DNA of 40,135 bases from Pseudoalteromonas sp. HM-SA03 (GCF_002289345.1 NZ_NSDG01000119.1:1-40135), one strand, 5' to 3'; positions 8,223 through 17,166 are shown, counted from the first letter of the stretch. Made by a program: numbers and translations. The notes: generated from the sequence alone by a model not told the origin.

Positions 8223-8627
8223 TTAATAGGTCATGCAAGCGGCATTCAAAATTCCGGTCGCAAGCGACGCACCACCCAAGAACAAACCTGCGCTGATGTG
8301 ATTATTTTCGATTTTCTCAGATAGCTTTGGCATATACAGTCTTACCGTGAAGAAGGTAATTAATTGCATTATTCCCGCAATAACACCCCAAACGGCAAAA
8401 TCAATAAGAGATACCGCATTGACTGCGGCACTGGCGATAGGCAAGACAAAACCAATTAAGGTACCGCAAAACGCAGTTGCAGCAGCAGGATTGTTTTCTT
8501 TAACTAGTTTCCACTCACAATAAGGGGTAACTTTGGAGTAAATAAATAAAAAGACTAAGGTAAGTAAGTAGGCAAGGCCGAAGTAGGAAACAAAAGGGAC
8601 AAATCCTTGTAAAGAATCCAAAATCAT
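8223..8627 (-). CDS. yjfL: DUF350 inner-membrane protein (YjfL-like)
   Basis: A 134-aa integral membrane protein with four hydrophobic helices (about residues 11-30, 50-72, 78-96, 110-132), typical of DUF350. Conserved small-residue patterns are seen in AAATAFCGTLIGFVLPIASA and in the last helix, SAGLFLGGASLATGILNAA. No catalytic residues are evident. It leads the yjfL-M-C module. The 44-bp gap to the PilZ gene upstream contains a hairpin, so whether they share a transcript is uncertain. Confidence 0.85.
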   Translation of the reverse strand: MILDSLQGFVPFVSYFGLAYLLTLVFLFIYSKVTPYCEWKLVKENNPAAATAFCGTLIGFVLPIASAAVNAVSLIDFAVWGVIAGIMQLITFFTVRLYMPKLSEKIENNHISAGLFLGGASLATGILNAACMTY

Positions 8628-8647
8628 AATTTTCTCTTTGTTATAGC

Positions 8648-8666
8648 ATCGAATTTGAAATTCGAT
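8648..8666. other. Small perfect inverted repeat between PilZ and yjfL-like genes
   Basis: ATCGAAT (8648-8654) and ATTCGAT (8660-8666) form a perfect 7-bp stem around 5 nt. It lies immediately past the PilZ stop codon and 20 bp before the yjfL-like start. It could be a weak terminator or an operator; there is no U-run. Confidence 0.35.
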
Positions 8667-8671
8667 AGATA

Positions 8672-9037
8672 TTAATCATCATCATAGGTGAGCTGCTCCA
8701 GCTCGCGATGTAGTATATCATCATCTCCAAGGTTAAGTTCAATAAGACGTTTTAAATGCGTCACACTATCAAGATCGATTTGGCGGCAATGTACGCCTAA
8801 ATGACCTTCTTCAACATGACGAACCTCTACCTCCATTGTAATTTGGATATCACTACCAGGTAGATAAAAGTTTAGACTTGCAGGATCGTTTTTAAGTGGT
8901 ACATAGCCATCAGGCAAGGTGAGTAACGCGCCATTGATCGATAAATCCAAGATTTCGCAGCTAAAATCACCGCTTGAAGCCATAAACTGTGCCTCGTTTG
9001 AAAAAATAACTCTGGAAAAACGTCGACGTTCTTTCAT
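8672..9037 (-). CDS. PilZ-domain protein
   Basis: A 121-aa single-domain PilZ protein, the class of cyclic-di-GMP receptors. The N-terminus has the arginine motif RRRFSR (residues 4-9), and DLSINGA (about residues 32-38) matches the second D/NxSxxG motif, so both ligand-binding signatures are present. The remainder is the expected beta-barrel (MEVEVRHVEEGHLGVHCRQI) with a C-terminal helix and an acidic tail (YDDD). No output domain is fused, so it must act through a partner. Its neighbours (yjfL module, ettA) give no clue to the partner. The family call is firm; ligand binding is inferred from the motifs. Confidence 0.9.
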   Translation of the reverse strand: MKERRRFSRVIFSNEAQFMASSGDFSCEILDLSINGALLTLPDGYVPLKNDPASLNFYLPGSDIQITMEVEVRHVEEGHLGVHCRQIDLDSVTHLKRLIELNLGDDDILHRELEQLTYDDD

Positions 9038-9196
9038 TACTGATCCTAATAGTCCGTATAGATAAAGAATAGCTTATATCATTGTGCTCGCTACTAAAAA
9101 ATGACAATAAATTACGCCGGCTTGATAGAATTGCCGCTGCAATTTTCTTTGCTACTTGTCTCCGCAGTGCGGCATGAATAAAGCTAAGTAAGTACT

Positions 9197-9228
9197 AAAA
9201 AATAATAAAGGCTCCTAACGGGGAGCCT
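9197..9228 (-). terminator. Intrinsic terminator of ettA
   Basis: AGGCTCC (9209-9215) pairs with GGAGCCT (9222-9228) around 6 nt. In the minus direction it is followed by TTATTATTTTTT. It lies 27 bp past the ettA stop and is a textbook terminator. Confidence 0.85.
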
Positions 9229-9254
9229 CAGATTATCTATCGTTGATAGGCTTA

Positions 9255-10919
9255 TTAGCCAATCTTTTTGTATTTGATACGCTTAGGCTCTGCCGCCTCA
9301 GCGCCAAAGGTCTTCTTCAGCCACTCTTCGTATTCAGTGTAGTTGCCGTCAAAGAAATTGATTTGGCCTTCATCGCGGTAATCTAGAATGTGGGTCGCGA
9401 TACGGTCTAGGAACCAACGGTCGTGCGAGATACACATAACGCAGCCCGGGAATTCCAAAATCGCATTTTCTAGCGCTCGTAACGTTTCAACGTCTAGATC
9501 GTTGGTTGGCTCATCCAGCAACAGCACGTTACCGCCTGCTTTTAGTAGTTTTGCTAAGTGCAGACGATTACGCTCACCACCAGAAAGTTCTTTTACAAAC
9601 TTTTGTTGGTCATTGCCCTTAAAGTTAAAGCGGCCAACATAGGCGCGGCTTGGTACTTCAAAGTTACCAATTTTAAGAATGTCTTGGCCGTTAGAGATCT
9701 CTTGGAATACGGTATTATTACCGTCCATGTCATCACGGAACTGTTCAACAGTGGCGATTTCAACCGTTTCACCAATAGTGATGTTACCACTATCTGGCTG
9801 CTCTTGACCGCTTAGCATTCTAAACAGCGTTGACTTACCCGCGCCGTTTGCACCGATGATCCCAACAATTGCACCTTTAGGTACGTTGAAGTTCAAATCG
9901 TCAATCAACAATCTGTCACCGAAGCTCTTACGTAAGTTGCTCACTTCAATCACTTGGTCGCCTAAGCGAGGACCAGGTGGAATGAATAGCTCGTTGGTTT
10001 CGTTACGCTTTTGATAGTCGTTTTGCTGAAGCTCGGTAAACTGCGCCATACGTGCTTTAGACTTAGCTTGGCGACCTTTCGGATTTGAGCGTACCCATTC
10101 AAGTTCTTTTTCAATCGACTTCTGACGTGCTTTCTCTGATTTTTCTTCTTGCTTCAAGCGTGCATCTTTTTGCTCAAGCCATGAAGAATAGTTACCTTCC
10201 CACGGAATACCGTGGCCACGGTCAAGCTCTAAAATCCAGCCAGCTACATTATCTAGGAAGTAGCGGTCGTGGGTGATCGCCACCACGGTGCCCTCGTAGT
10301 CATGAAGGAAGCGCTCCAACCACGCAACCGACTCGGCATCTAAGTGGTTAGTCGGTTCGTCAAGAAGCAGCATATCTGGCTTTTCAAGTAACAGTCGGCA
10401 GATAGCAACACGGCGTCTTTCACCACCTGATAGGTGCTCAATTTTTGCGTCCCATTCTGGTAAACGAAGTGCGTCGGCAGCGCGCTCAAGCGCATTATCT
10501 AGGTTATGACCGTCATGTGCTTGGATAATAGCTTCTAATTCGCCTTGCTCTTTGGCTAGCGCATCAAAGTCAGCATCTTCCATTGCGTACTCAGCGTACA
10601 CTTCATCTAATCGACTTAGGGCGCGCTTAACTTCGCCAACCGCTTCTTCAATCGTTTCACGAACGGTTTTGCTTTCATCTAATACAGGTTCCTGCGGTAG
10701 GTAACCAATCTTAGTACCTGGTTGCGGACGTGCCTCGCCCTCGAATTCGGTATCCACACCCGCCATAATGCGAAGTAAGGTCGACTTACCTGCACCATTA
10801 AGACCTAAAACACCAATTTTAGCGCCCGGGAAAAAGCATAAAGAAATGTCTTTTAGAATAGTGCGCTTAGGTGGCACAACTTTGCTCACCCGCGACATGG
10901 TATAAATATATTGAGCCAT
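9255..10919 (-). CDS. ettA: Energy-dependent translational throttle protein EttA
   Basis: A 554-aa ABC-F protein, within one residue of the E. coli length. EttA binds the ribosomal E site and couples first peptide-bond formation to the ATP/ADP level. Two complete ATPase domains are visible: Walker A GLNGAGKS (about residues 39-46) with signature LSGGERRR and Walker B MLLLDEPTNHLD; and Walker A GANGAGKS with LSGGERNR and VLLLDEPTNDLD. Between them lies the charged linker (SEKARQKSIEKELEWVRSNPKGRQAKSKAR), which is the P-site tRNA interaction motif region. The start MAQYIYTMSRVSK is the family start. Single gene with its own terminator. Confidence 0.97.
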   Translation of the reverse strand: MAQYIYTMSRVSKVVPPKRTILKDISLCFFPGAKIGVLGLNGAGKSTLLRIMAGVDTEFEGEARPQPGTKIGYLPQEPVLDESKTVRETIEEAVGEVKRALSRLDEVYAEYAMEDADFDALAKEQGELEAIIQAHDGHNLDNALERAADALRLPEWDAKIEHLSGGERRRVAICRLLLEKPDMLLLDEPTNHLDAESVAWLERFLHDYEGTVVAITHDRYFLDNVAGWILELDRGHGIPWEGNYSSWLEQKDARLKQEEKSEKARQKSIEKELEWVRSNPKGRQAKSKARMAQFTELQQNDYQKRNETNELFIPPGPRLGDQVIEVSNLRKSFGDRLLIDDLNFNVPKGAIVGIIGANGAGKSTLFRMLSGQEQPDSGNITIGETVEIATVEQFRDDMDGNNTVFQEISNGQDILKIGNFEVPSRAYVGRFNFKGNDQQKFVKELSGGERNRLHLAKLLKAGGNVLLLDEPTNDLDVETLRALENAILEFPGCVMCISHDRWFLDRIATHILDYRDEGQINFFDGNYTEYEEWLKKTFGAEAAEPKRIKYKKIG

Positions 10920-11235
10920 GAGTTTCCAATCTCTCTTTTAAGTTAGATGTATTTTAGAGAAAGCCTTCCAGTGCTGCAATGTTGTGGACTACATGATATT
11001 AAAAATATAAGCTCCTTCACTAATTAACTTGAGCTGCGGATAATTGATGCTTTTCTAGCAGGCAGTGTCAGCGCAAACTAAAAGTAATGAGTTAGCTCAT
11101 TCCTTATCCAAACCTCAGGTTAAGTAAAATATTTTCGTGTTTAAGTTGTAATTCGATGTAATGGTGTAAGTCGGAAATAGCTTCTACACTGCTGTAATGC
11201 TTCATGAATTGAACCACAGCAAAAAGGATTACAAC
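10920..11235. other. Divergent promoter region ettA / lodA-like
   Basis: These 316 bp separate two divergent genes and hold both promoters. The sequence is AT-rich (for example around 11124-11150) and shows no long inverted repeat or gene. An alternative upstream start at 11197 for the lodA-like gene lies here but lacks a ribosome site. Confidence 0.4.
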
Positions 11236-13176
11236 ATGTCACATCACTGCAATCAAAATCCCATTGTTTCAGCTGCGATCTACCCACCCATTGGTGTAAT
11301 GCGGGTTGGTAACAGCCCAGATGAATTTTTTATTGGCCCTGAGGTCGATACCGCCATTCCAAGAGATATGAATTACTACCGCGATAGCACGGGGGCGTTG
11401 AAGCGCCAAGCTGCGCGATTTCGTATTTATGGGTTGGACGCTGAGGGCAACATCGTTAAAGAACTCACTTGCGATGACGGCGCTTCTATCACTTGGCATG
11501 CACGCTTGGCTAATCAAAAAGCGTCTTGGTATGAGTTTCAATTAGCGTTGGATATTCCAGAGGCGATGGAGGCCGAGCCGAGTTTACTGCGCAACCTCAA
11601 TGTAAACGACCGTAACAGCTTGCTCATTGATGGTGGAGCGCAGCAGATCAGTGGTGTTGCTTCAGGGTGTGGTTGTAGTCGCTTTGAAGGATGCTTTGCC
11701 GGTAAAAAAGTGTACTTAGGCGAAATGCGTACCGATGATAAGGGCCGCTTACTGATGCTTGGTGGACACGGGGTGTCAGAAAATCCTCAAGGCCACGAGG
11801 CGATCACGTTCGGTAATAATGAAGGCTGGTACGACGATACCTCGGACGGCCCGGTAACTGCTGAGGTGAAATATCAAGGCAAAGCACTTGATGTGAAACC
11901 AGCATGGGTTATTTGTGCGCCACCAGATTACGCGCCAATGCAAAAATCTCCGCGAACCATGTGGGATTTAATGCGTCAGGTTGCAGTTGATGCCAAGATG
12001 CTACCTGCACCTGAGGGTAACCCCTCCTTTAGTAAAGATATTCTGCCAATTTTCCAAAGGTTAACCGATTTACAGTGGGTTAATGCGGGATTTGCCGCAG
12101 GGTTTGGCTGGAATAGCCCCTTTGATTTTACTTCAGAGACTTGGATCAGCCGTTTAAATGACAACTCACGCACATGGCAAGAAGCAAGACGTAATCTCTT
12201 TAATAACTTTAGACAGATAGAAAAAGTTACCACAGCGGATGAAAAACATAGTTGGAACCCTAAATTTGCCGCTACCGCACCGCAGCTGTGGCCTTGGTTG
12301 TACGGCGATGCGATGAGTGTAGATGCCGATGACTCGCCAAGGCAGTTTGTCACGCTGACAGAAATTCAGTTGAATATGTTACAGCAGTGGTCGAATGGCG
12401 AATTTGATTCTGATTACGACCCTTGTTATCGCCCCCCAACCAGCATTGATGAAATTCCGGTTGCTGAGCAACCAGAGATTTTAACTAAAGCGGCGATGGA
12501 GTTCTGTTTAGCAGATGCTTTCCACCCTGGATGTGAAATGACTTGGCCAATGCGTACAGCGGGCATGTATAGCGAGGCTTTCCGTCTTAAGCATTCAGAG
12601 GATACTGCACCGACCCACGGCACCAATTATGGCGTGGAAATGACATCAGAAATCGCGCTGCATTCGAGCGGCCCATTAAAAACGGGGCAGGTTGCTGGTG
12701 GTATTACACGTTGGATGGCCATTCCTTGGCAAACAGACACCGCAAGTTGTCGCGATGGCTACAACGAAGCGTACGACCCTTATTTACCAACCTTTTGGCC
12801 TGCACGAGTGCCAAATAATATGCTTAGCGAGCAAAATTATCACCGAGTAGTCGATGAAACAAAGCCATTTGCAGAGCGACAAGCAGCATTTAATGACCGG
12901 GATCTGTGGCTAAACGATTTACCGATAGGCCCTTCAACCAACTATATTGAGCAGATCAACAGTATGATCACTGGGTTTGGTCAATTGGCGGTGGTATTAC
13001 CGAAAACAGAAAAAGGCGTAACTGGTTTTCCAACCACCATGCAAGTAGGATTAACACCAGTCAAAGCGGATCACAAAGCAGAAAAACTGCTGACAGCAAG
13101 TCGTAATGAAAGCATGCGAGATTGTCGTCCTGATTTGTCACAAACCGACAAAGCACATCGCCGGAATCGCAAATAA
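11236..13176 (+). CDS. lodA: LodA-like cysteine-tryptophylquinone amino-acid oxidase
   Basis: A 646-aa LodA/GoxA-family quinoprotein. The family oxidises amino acids (lysine epsilon-oxidase, glycine oxidase and others) and releases hydrogen peroxide and ammonia; some members are antibacterial. The N-terminus IYPPIGVMRVGNSPDEFFIG and the segment LGEMRTDDKGRLLMLGGHG are family hallmarks. Cys433 in HPGCEMTWP and Trp498 in IPWQTDTASC are 65 residues apart, the same spacing as Cys516 and Trp581 of Marinomonas LodA as I recall it, so the cofactor pair appears intact. The ATG at 11236 was preferred over 11197 because AAGGA lies 8 bp upstream. Like LodA it has no evident signal peptide. The lodB-like gene follows after 11 bp. 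Substrate cannot be assigned. Confidence 0.92.
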   Translation: MSHHCNQNPIVSAAIYPPIGVMRVGNSPDEFFIGPEVDTAIPRDMNYYRDSTGALKRQAARFRIYGLDAEGNIVKELTCDDGASITWHARLANQKASWYEFQLALDIPEAMEAEPSLLRNLNVNDRNSLLIDGGAQQISGVASGCGCSRFEGCFAGKKVYLGEMRTDDKGRLLMLGGHGVSENPQGHEAITFGNNEGWYDDTSDGPVTAEVKYQGKALDVKPAWVICAPPDYAPMQKSPRTMWDLMRQVAVDAKMLPAPEGNPSFSKDILPIFQRLTDLQWVNAGFAAGFGWNSPFDFTSETWISRLNDNSRTWQEARRNLFNNFRQIEKVTTADEKHSWNPKFAATAPQLWPWLYGDAMSVDADDSPRQFVTLTEIQLNMLQQWSNGEFDSDYDPCYRPPTSIDEIPVAEQPEILTKAAMEFCLADAFHPGCEMTWPMRTAGMYSEAFRLKHSEDTAPTHGTNYGVEMTSEIALHSSGPLKTGQVAGGITRWMAIPWQTDTASCRDGYNEAYDPYLPTFWPARVPNNMLSEQNYHRVVDETKPFAERQAAFNDRDLWLNDLPIGPSTNYIEQINSMITGFGQLAVVLPKTEKGVTGFPTTMQVGLTPVKADHKAEKLLTASRNESMRDCRPDLSQTDKAHRRNRK

Positions 13177-13187
13177 TAAGGGCTAAT

Positions 13188-14267
13188 ATGGCTGAAAGGA
13201 AATCGGATATTGTCATTGTAGGTGCAGGCATTGCTGGATGCATTGCTGCATTTGCTTTGCACCCTCACTACCAGGTGATAGTAGTCGATAAGCTCGCTGC
13301 AGCCAAAGACAAAGTGGGCGAGTGTTTACCGCCAGCGGCGTCTAGAATTCTCAAAAAGCTTAACTTGTTGCACTTACTACAAAGCCCGGAACATCTCACT
13401 TGTCACGGTATGATTTCGTTTTGGGGCAGTGAATCGCCTACCATAGTGGATAACGTTAAAAACCCCGATGGTTTGGGATGGCACATTCATAGGCAGCATT
13501 TTGAACAGCAGCTTCGTGATCAATTAGTGCTTCGTGGTATCCCTTTGTTATCTTCTACAAAGCTTACAGATGTGGTGCAAACACAATCAAGTTGGCAAGT
13601 TAGGGTTGAAGGCTGCGACACTGACATGTCTATCACGACAACACTGCTTATTGATGCCACCGGTCGCGCCTGTCATCTGGCGAGGCGACTCGGTGCAAAA
13701 CTACAACAGTTTGATAAGCAAATGGCACTGTGGCTTACCGCAGAGGTTGCCACGACGAAACAGTTTGCGGTGATAAGCGATGAAGAAAATGGCTGGTGGT
13801 ATAGTGCGCCGAGCGCGGCATGCTCTTCACTCGACCCCAATATGCAGCCTCGGGTGTTTTCTTGGCAGGCTTGCGCTGATGCGATCAAAAAGTGCAACAT
13901 TACCAACGCTCAAGATTTTTTAGCCAAAGTAAAGCAGGTGAGGGGATTTAACACCTTAGTGGACTTGGTGAATATAGAAACAGCACACCTGCACCCAATG
14001 GTAAGTGCAAATTCGGCCCGTTTGGATAGTTGCGCAGCAAAAGGCTGGTATGCGGTGGGTGATGCGAGCATGAGCTTTGATCCGCTCTCTTCGCAAGGCA
14101 TGTTGCATGCCATGACCAGCAGCATGCAACTTGCGGATATGCTGCTGTTGCACGGTACGGATTACAAACATGGCGCAAAACTATATCAGTCGCAAATGGA
14201 TAGAGTGTGGATGCGTTATCTTGAGCATCGGCAGCACTTTTACGAGGGCTCAAAGTTAATCGGTTAA
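13188..14267 (+). CDS. lodB: LodB-like FAD-dependent maturation protein
   Basis: A 359-aa flavoprotein of the tryptophan-halogenase-like monooxygenase fold. LodB proteins are needed to build the quinone cofactor of the partner LodA protein. Seen: Rossmann motif IVIVGAGIAGCIAA (residues 8-21), VDKLAAAKDKVGECLPPAA with the GE motif near the flavin, and the second flavin motif GWYAVGDASMSFDPLSSQG near residues 284-302. It has AAGGGC before the start and sits 11 bp after the lodA-like gene, so the pair is co-transcribed. The C-terminus has WMRYLEHRQHFYEG. After the stop codon the same frame stays open for 42 more codons, noted separately. Confidence 0.92.
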   Translation: MAERKSDIVIVGAGIAGCIAAFALHPHYQVIVVDKLAAAKDKVGECLPPAASRILKKLNLLHLLQSPEHLTCHGMISFWGSESPTIVDNVKNPDGLGWHIHRQHFEQQLRDQLVLRGIPLLSSTKLTDVVQTQSSWQVRVEGCDTDMSITTTLLIDATGRACHLARRLGAKLQQFDKQMALWLTAEVATTKQFAVISDEENGWWYSAPSAACSSLDPNMQPRVFSWQACADAIKKCNITNAQDFLAKVKQVRGFNTLVDLVNIETAHLHPMVSANSARLDSCAAKGWYAVGDASMSFDPLSSQGMLHAMTSSMQLADMLLLHGTDYKHGAKLYQSQMDRVWMRYLEHRQHFYEGSKLIG

Positions 14268-14396
14268 CACTTATTATTACTTGTTTGGACTAAAGCAAAG
14301 TTTGAATCGAAAGAATGCGACAACATCTATAGTGGTGAAACCAATACCATTGTCGCTGGCCGTCAGTTGATTGCGATGCTTAAAATGTCTGAATAA
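14268..14396 (+). other. Open frame continuing after the lodB-like stop (possible gene remnant)
   Basis: Directly after the lodB-like TAA the same frame runs 42 codons to TAA at 14394. It reads like ordinary protein (VWTKAKFESKECDNIYSG, TIVAGRQLIAMLKMSE) but has no ATG, GTG or TTG near its start and no ribosome site. It could be a decayed gene end or the tail of a formerly longer lodB. I do not recognise a family. Low confidence. Confidence 0.25.
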
Positions 14397-14423
14397 ATGT
14401 CGTCTAGAAGTGGCGGTGAACAC

Positions 14424-15731
14424 TCACCTATTCGCTACCGCCAATGGAAGCTGAATATGAGCAATTGCGCCTTGCGCATCCTTACGATTGGTTAAGCTCA
14501 GTTTTCCGTTATGCTGTTCAACGATATTTTTAGCTAAGATGAGCCCAATCCCTTTACCCGTTGTTTTGGTGGTATAAAAAGGTACAAATAGGTTGTCTGT
14601 GTTCTTTATGCCATGCCCTTCATCGAGTACTTCAATACCTGCGAATTTATGATTGTGATATGCTTTGACGCAAACAGCATTGCGCTCACTTTCAGCTTCC
14701 AAGGCATTTTTAATCAGGTTTACAAGTGCTTGCTCAAGTAAGCTTTGATCAATTTGTAGCGTAAAGTCCTGTTCAATGGTTAATCTCACGCGATTGTCAA
14801 AAAGCCCTACGAGCGGCGTTAGTAAGTCACTTATTGATATCGCTTCTATACGAAGTTGATGCTGTTTTGCAACGCTTGCATAGCGATTAACAAATGACAT
14901 CAGGCCATCGCTGCGCTGCACAATCACGCCAAGCGCTTGTTCAAAATCGGCTTGATTTTCTTGCGTGGTGGGAATTTCGATCAAGGTTTGAGCAAGTGAC
15001 TTAATCGGCGAGAGAGAATTATGAATCTCGTGGCTGAGCACTCTGATCATTTTTTGCCAAGCGTCGCGCTGAGCTTGACTGACAACCGCTTGCACATCGG
15101 TCAGGATCACTAAGTGCGCCTGCATGCCTGCAATGGTAAGCTCGCTATAGCGAAGTTGCCACTCATCACCGAGAGTAGGGTGGTTAAAGTGCCAATGACC
15201 ACTATGATACTCAAGGCTGAACTTATGCGCTTTTAATAAACGTAGGCTTTGCCATGGTTTGCCAATCCAATTTGAGAAGGCTTCATTGGCATGCACCAGT
15301 GCAGTGTCGTTATCGAAAATTGCGATGGGGCTGGGCAGTTGTTCAATGAGTCTAAACAGTAATATTGCTTGGTGGTCTCGCTCTGATTTGAATGATTGTA
15401 GCTGCTGACATAATTGCTGTGTTTCTTGCTGCAAACTGTGAAGAGTGCCTGAGCTGTCAGAGGTGTAAAAGCGCTGCCCATACTCTTCGTTTTTGATCGC
15501 CTCAATGGTGGTTGAGAGGTGATAAAAAGGTTGTATCAGGCGCTGTTTAAAATGATACAACAGCAGTGCGAGCGGACAAAGAACAACGAAAAAGTAGGTG
15601 ATAACACTGAGTGTTGAGACCTCAAGGGTGACCATAAAAAAAGCGCTGAGTACGGCGAACAGCAACCAAATAATCAGGCAAAAAATCTCGATAATCTGTT
15701 CAAAGTTAGGCTTTTTCATAGGCAAGCTCAT
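14424..15731 (-). CDS. NtrY-type sensor histidine kinase
   Basis: A 435-aa membrane kinase presumed to control the adjacent NtrC-type regulator. Two membrane helices lie at about residues 12-35 and 38-60 with almost no periplasmic loop, so the signal is probably sensed in the membrane or cytoplasm. A PAS-like segment follows (PSPIAIFDNDTALVHANEAF). The phospho-acceptor box VLSHEIHNSLSPIKSL contains His234, and the ATPase lobe shows LVNLIKNALEAESE, VLDEGHGI and GKGIGLILAKNIVEQH. The start overlaps the regulator stop as ATGA, implying translational coupling. It is the last gene of the export operon, with no clear terminator after it. Confidence 0.92.
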   Translation of the reverse strand: MSLPMKKPNFEQIIEIFCLIIWLLFAVLSAFFMVTLEVSTLSVITYFFVVLCPLALLLYHFKQRLIQPFYHLSTTIEAIKNEEYGQRFYTSDSSGTLHSLQQETQQLCQQLQSFKSERDHQAILLFRLIEQLPSPIAIFDNDTALVHANEAFSNWIGKPWQSLRLLKAHKFSLEYHSGHWHFNHPTLGDEWQLRYSELTIAGMQAHLVILTDVQAVVSQAQRDAWQKMIRVLSHEIHNSLSPIKSLAQTLIEIPTTQENQADFEQALGVIVQRSDGLMSFVNRYASVAKQHQLRIEAISISDLLTPLVGLFDNRVRLTIEQDFTLQIDQSLLEQALVNLIKNALEAESERNAVCVKAYHNHKFAGIEVLDEGHGIKNTDNLFVPFYTTKTTGKGIGLILAKNIVEQHNGKLSLTNRKDAQGAIAHIQLPLAVANR

Positions 15732-17098
15732 CGCGTTTTGATATCGAATTTATCAAGACGGCGATATAGGGCACTTTTACTGATCCCAAGTAAAACGGCA
15801 GCATCTTCCACATTATCATGGCATTGGCACAGCGCCATTTTAATCAACTTTTGCTCGGCTTGTTCTAGCGTCATCATTTCAGGCTCGCTCTGCTCTGTGG
15901 TTGCCACAGATTTTAAAGAAAGCGCGCTTTGTTCAATTTCAGTGCCATCACACAGCAAAAGCGCACGTTCCATCATATGGCTAAGCTCACGGATATTACC
16001 TGGGAATGCGTAACTTTGTAGTCTTGTTTGCGCTGCGTGAGACAAGGGTTTTACGTCTAATTCATAGGCCGTTGCGTGCTTTTGAATAAAAAAGTCGGCC
16101 AGCGGAATTATCTCAGTGCGACGCAAGCGCAGTGGTGGGATCTCAAACTCCATTGTATTTAGTCTGAAATAGAGATCACTACGAAATTGACCTGCTTGTT
16201 GTTGCGATTCTAAATCTGCATTAGTTGCACTAATAATCCTACAGCTTGCATGCTGCGTTTTGCTTGAGCCAACGGCTTCATATTCCCCTGTTTCTAATAT
16301 TCGTAGTAGCTTCGCTTGTTGAGACTCAGTGAGAGTGCCTACCTCATCTAAAAATAAAGTCCCTTGCTCAGCCATTGAGAAACGGCCTTGTCTATCCTGT
16401 TTAGCGTCAGTAAACGCACCTTTCACATGGCCAAACATTTCACTTTCAAACAATGACTCTGGAATGGCAGCCATATTGGTGCTCACAAAGTTGCCTTTGA
16501 TGTTGCTTTGCTGGTGGATATAGTTGGCAATCTGTGATTTTCCTGTCCCATTTTCCCCTCTAAGCAATATATTCGCTTTGGTTTTGGCAATACGGTCAAG
16601 TTGGCTTTTTAGCGCTTGCATCGTGGGACTTAACCAGAGTAACGCTTCTGCTGGCTCTACATTTGACGCTATTTTAGCTATGGTTTGTTGGGAAGAAGCA
16701 GGTTGTTGTTTTGCAGCGATTTGCTTTAGCCCTAAATGCTTTTTCACCATCGTTACCACGGCGTGGTTATCCCAAGGCTTGGCAAAAAAGTCTTTGGCGC
16801 CGCACTGCATGGCTTCGACGGCGAGTTCGACGCTAGACCAAGCGGTCATCGCAATAAATGTTGTGCTACTTTGACTTGCATACTGGCTCAAAAAAGCGAG
16901 GCCTTCATCGCCGGATGTTGTATCGAACTCAAAGTTCATGTCTAGCAGTACAATATCAATGTCGTTCGTATTGAGCTGCTTAGCGGCACAATCAAGACTA
17001 CTACTTTGGAAAATGGTAAAACCGTGGTTTTTTAGTAAAAACTGTAAGCTAAGGCGGATATCGGCCTTGTCATCAACAATTAAAATTGAACCTTGCAT
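15728..17098 (-). CDS. NtrC-family sigma-54-dependent response regulator
   Basis: A 456-aa activator. Receiver domain at residues 4-120 with D9/D10 and phospho-acceptor D53. AAA+ domain with Walker A GENGTGKS (181-188), the sigma-54 contact loop in the variant form GAFTDA instead of GAFTGA, Walker B TLFLDEVG, and arginine-finger region FRSDLYFRLN. The C-terminal Fis-type helix-turn-helix is NVEDAAVLLGISKSALYRRL. It needs RNA polymerase with RpoN to activate transcription. A -24/-12-like site lies upstream of the adaptor gene of this operon, so self-activation of the export operon is the simplest model. It is 68 bp downstream of the permease gene, with a hairpin between. Confidence 0.94.
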   Translation of the reverse strand: MQGSILIVDDKADIRLSLQFLLKNHGFTIFQSSSLDCAAKQLNTNDIDIVLLDMNFEFDTTSGDEGLAFLSQYASQSSTTFIAMTAWSSVELAVEAMQCGAKDFFAKPWDNHAVVTMVKKHLGLKQIAAKQQPASSQQTIAKIASNVEPAEALLWLSPTMQALKSQLDRIAKTKANILLRGENGTGKSQIANYIHQQSNIKGNFVSTNMAAIPESLFESEMFGHVKGAFTDAKQDRQGRFSMAEQGTLFLDEVGTLTESQQAKLLRILETGEYEAVGSSKTQHASCRIISATNADLESQQQAGQFRSDLYFRLNTMEFEIPPLRLRRTEIIPLADFFIQKHATAYELDVKPLSHAAQTRLQSYAFPGNIRELSHMMERALLLCDGTEIEQSALSLKSVATTEQSEPEMMTLEQAEQKLIKMALCQCHDNVEDAAVLLGISKSALYRRLDKFDIKTR

Positions 17099-17106
17099 AG
17101 TGTGTT

Positions 17107-17143
17107 GTAGGCAAAGTGAGATTAAACGCCACGCTTTGCCTAC
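17107..17143 (-). promoter_or_regulatory. Intercistronic hairpin between permease and regulator
   Basis: GTAGGCAAAG (17107-17116) pairs perfectly with CTTTGCCTAC (17134-17143), a 10-bp stem with a 17-nt loop. In the minus direction it ends 8 bp before the regulator start codon and is not followed by a U-run. It may stabilise the transporter mRNA or hide the regulator ribosome site. Confidence 0.5.
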
Positions 17144-17166
17144 GCATTCCTGTTGTTATTATTAAC

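Noticed and set aside
11976-12353. 125-codon antisense frame in the lodA-like gene
   Set aside because: The plus-strand gene covers it fully with family motifs; the antisense product has no recognisable feature.
13948-14253. 101-codon minus-strand open frame inside the lodB-like gene
   Set aside because: It is antisense to a clearly conserved flavoprotein gene, has low-complexity composition and no ribosome site.
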